From the NCBI GenBank assembly GCA_003331305.1, contig QOQB01000004.1, forward strand, positions 62,001 to 126,000: a stretch of 64,000 nucleotides of DNA, read 5' to 3'. The stretch's first letter is position 1, and each line of letters begins with the position of its first letter. A program made the translations under genes and the position numbers. The notes beneath the pieces are model-generated. The model did not search any database. It saw nothing but the letters and a program-made list of their open reading frames with translations, and was not told the origin of the DNA. This DNA comes from Flavobacteriales bacterium (GTDB taxonomy: Bacteria; Bacteroidota; Bacteroidia; Flavobacteriales; Flavobacteriaceae). Positions 63,072 to 64,000 of the stretch are shown here, in pieces.

Positions 63072-64000
63072 ATGCGTAGAAAAAAACCAATCCCACCTAT
63101 TGAAAAACTTAGTATTGACGGTATTGCTAAAAAAGGGAAGGGGGTTGGTAGAACTGATGAAGGACAGGTGGTTTTTGTCAGTGGCGCTATTCCAGGGGAT
63201 GTCGTTGATGTAAACGTTCAAAAAAAACGACGCCGGCACTTAGAAGGAAAAGTAGCCCAGCTTCTCAGTAAAAGTAAAGATAGAATTTCCCCCAAATGTG
63301 ACCATTTTGGTACTTGCGGTGGCTGTACTTGGCAACAAATGGAATACAAAGCACAACTAAAACACAAGCAACAAGAAGTTGAGGATGCACTTGAGCGAAT
63401 TGGTAATGTTGAAGTTCCTAAGTACGAACCTATTGTAGGTTGTGAAGACACCTTTGCGTATCGCAATAAAATGGAGTTTAGCTTTTCAGCAAGACGCTGG
63501 CTAACAGCAGCTGAAATTAATGGCGAAAAGGAAATTGGAGATCGCTCTGCACTCGGATTTCATATTCCAGGAATGTGGGACAAAGTCGTAGATATCTCAT
63601 ATTGTCATATTCAACCTGAACTCCCAAATAGTATTCGAAATGAAGTAAAATCCTATGCTAGAAAAAAGGGATTGACTTTTTTTGACGCACGTGATAAAGA
63701 TGGTTTCCTCCGCTCATTAATGCTAAGAACGACACTTTTGGGAGATATTATGGTTGTCATTCAGTTTTTTCATGAGGAGAAAGAGGCAAGAGAAGCCCTA
63801 CTCAACCACTTAGTGGCCACTTTTCCAAATATTACTTCGTTACACTATATCATTAATGAAAAGGCAAATGACAGTATATACGATCAAGAAATACATTGCT
63901 ATCATGGTACAAACTTCATAACTGAGAGAATGGGGAGTTTAAACTTTCGTATAACTCCCAAGGCATTTTACCAAACTAACCCAGCACAAGCGGAAGTGCT
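63072..64000 (+). CDS. rlmD: 23S rRNA (uracil1939-C5)-methyltransferase RlmD, N-terminal part
   Basis: The frame runs from ATG 63072 past the right edge (309 codons seen). It methylates U1939 of 23S rRNA. A TRAM domain (IEKLSIDGIAKKGKGVGRTD to about residue 60) is followed by the 4Fe-4S-type cluster CDHFGTCGGCTWQQMEYKAQ, the RNA-binding region (TFAYRNKMEFSFS) and RSLMLRTT, with the start of the methyltransferase domain (FYQTNPAQAEVL). The catalytic Cys lies beyond the window. It diverges from the VPS10-type gene. Confidence 0.93.
   Translation, partial: MRRKKPIPPIEKLSIDGIAKKGKGVGRTDEGQVVFVSGAIPGDVVDVNVQKKRRRHLEGKVAQLLSKSKDRISPKCDHFGTCGGCTWQQMEYKAQLKHKQQEVEDALERIGNVEVPKYEPIVGCEDTFAYRNKMEFSFSARRWLTAAEINGEKEIGDRSALGFHIPGMWDKVVDISYCHIQPELPNSIRNEVKSYARKKGLTFFDARDKDGFLRSLMLRTTLLGDIMVVIQFFHEEKEAREALLNHLVATFPNITSLHYIINEKANDSIYDQEIHCYHGTNFITERMGSLNFRITPKAFYQTNPAQAEV

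Overview
This 64 kb window is core chromosome of a member of the Bacteroidota, almost certainly family Flavobacteriaceae. The grounds are gene content and signals. The proteins include Bacteroidetes-type LptD and TamB, bacillithiol synthase BshA, DUF3822, DUF3810, a 7TM-HD phosphohydrolase and a VPS10-type propeller protein. Shine-Dalgarno sequences are absent, and -7 boxes of the Bacteroidetes TAnnTTTG type recur upstream of genes. Genes are tightly packed, no gene-free stretch exceeds 300 bases, and there is no large island, rRNA operon or CRISPR array.

Layout. 1-2000: 5' end of a sterol-desaturase-like gene, a 46-residue gene and an acyl-CoA carboxylase beta subunit. 1998-9988 (minus): a probable long operon of amidase, MlaD, membrane Fe-S protein, HAD phosphatase, CCG-type Fe-S protein, a conserved protein, GH3 enzyme and bshA. 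9987-13007 (plus): lptD and ridA. 13004-15886 (minus): pfkA, gap and a sugar kinase. 15961-23545: tamB, diverging from tsaD, rsmE, an AI-2E transporter, ybjQ and a 34-residue peptide. 23598-24729: tRNA-Ser and tRNA-Arg with a serine-recombinase relic and two decayed tRNA-like sequences, the clearest scar of a mobile element. 24730-34151: 7TM-HD phosphohydrolase, NlpC/P60-fold protein, TPR protein, gyrA, clpC. 34218-38991: a RimB-RimK fusion gene and nadA-nadB-nadC. 39177-43850: thrA-thrB-thrC. 43833-47905: aminopeptidase P, gcvT, an NAD(P)-binding reductase-like protein, a small membrane protein and a tyrosine-recombinase relic. 47955-52892: yebC, kdsB, a RecD-like helicase, a conserved protein, DUF3822, rsmD. 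52893-56486 (minus): a 93-residue protein, mutL and two rhomboid proteases. 56552-64000: a DHH phosphoesterase, a cyclophilin-FKBP lipoprotein, DUF3810, a VPS10-type protein, and rlmD running off the right edge.

Main functions are envelope biogenesis (lptD, tamB, mlaD, amidase, GH3, kdsB), central metabolism (glycolysis, NAD and threonine synthesis), translation accuracy (tsaD, rsmE, rsmD, rlmD, rimK) and DNA or protein maintenance (gyrA, mutL, helicase, clpC, rhomboids, PPIase).

I found no clear new multi-gene system. The points most worth a second look are a recurring promoter geometry that places start codons at about +1 (candidate leaderless mRNAs), an NlpC/P60 protein lacking its catalytic cysteine, a RimB-RimK fusion, the tRNA/recombinase scar at 23.7-24.7 kb, and divergent or convergent gene pairs with almost no spacing.
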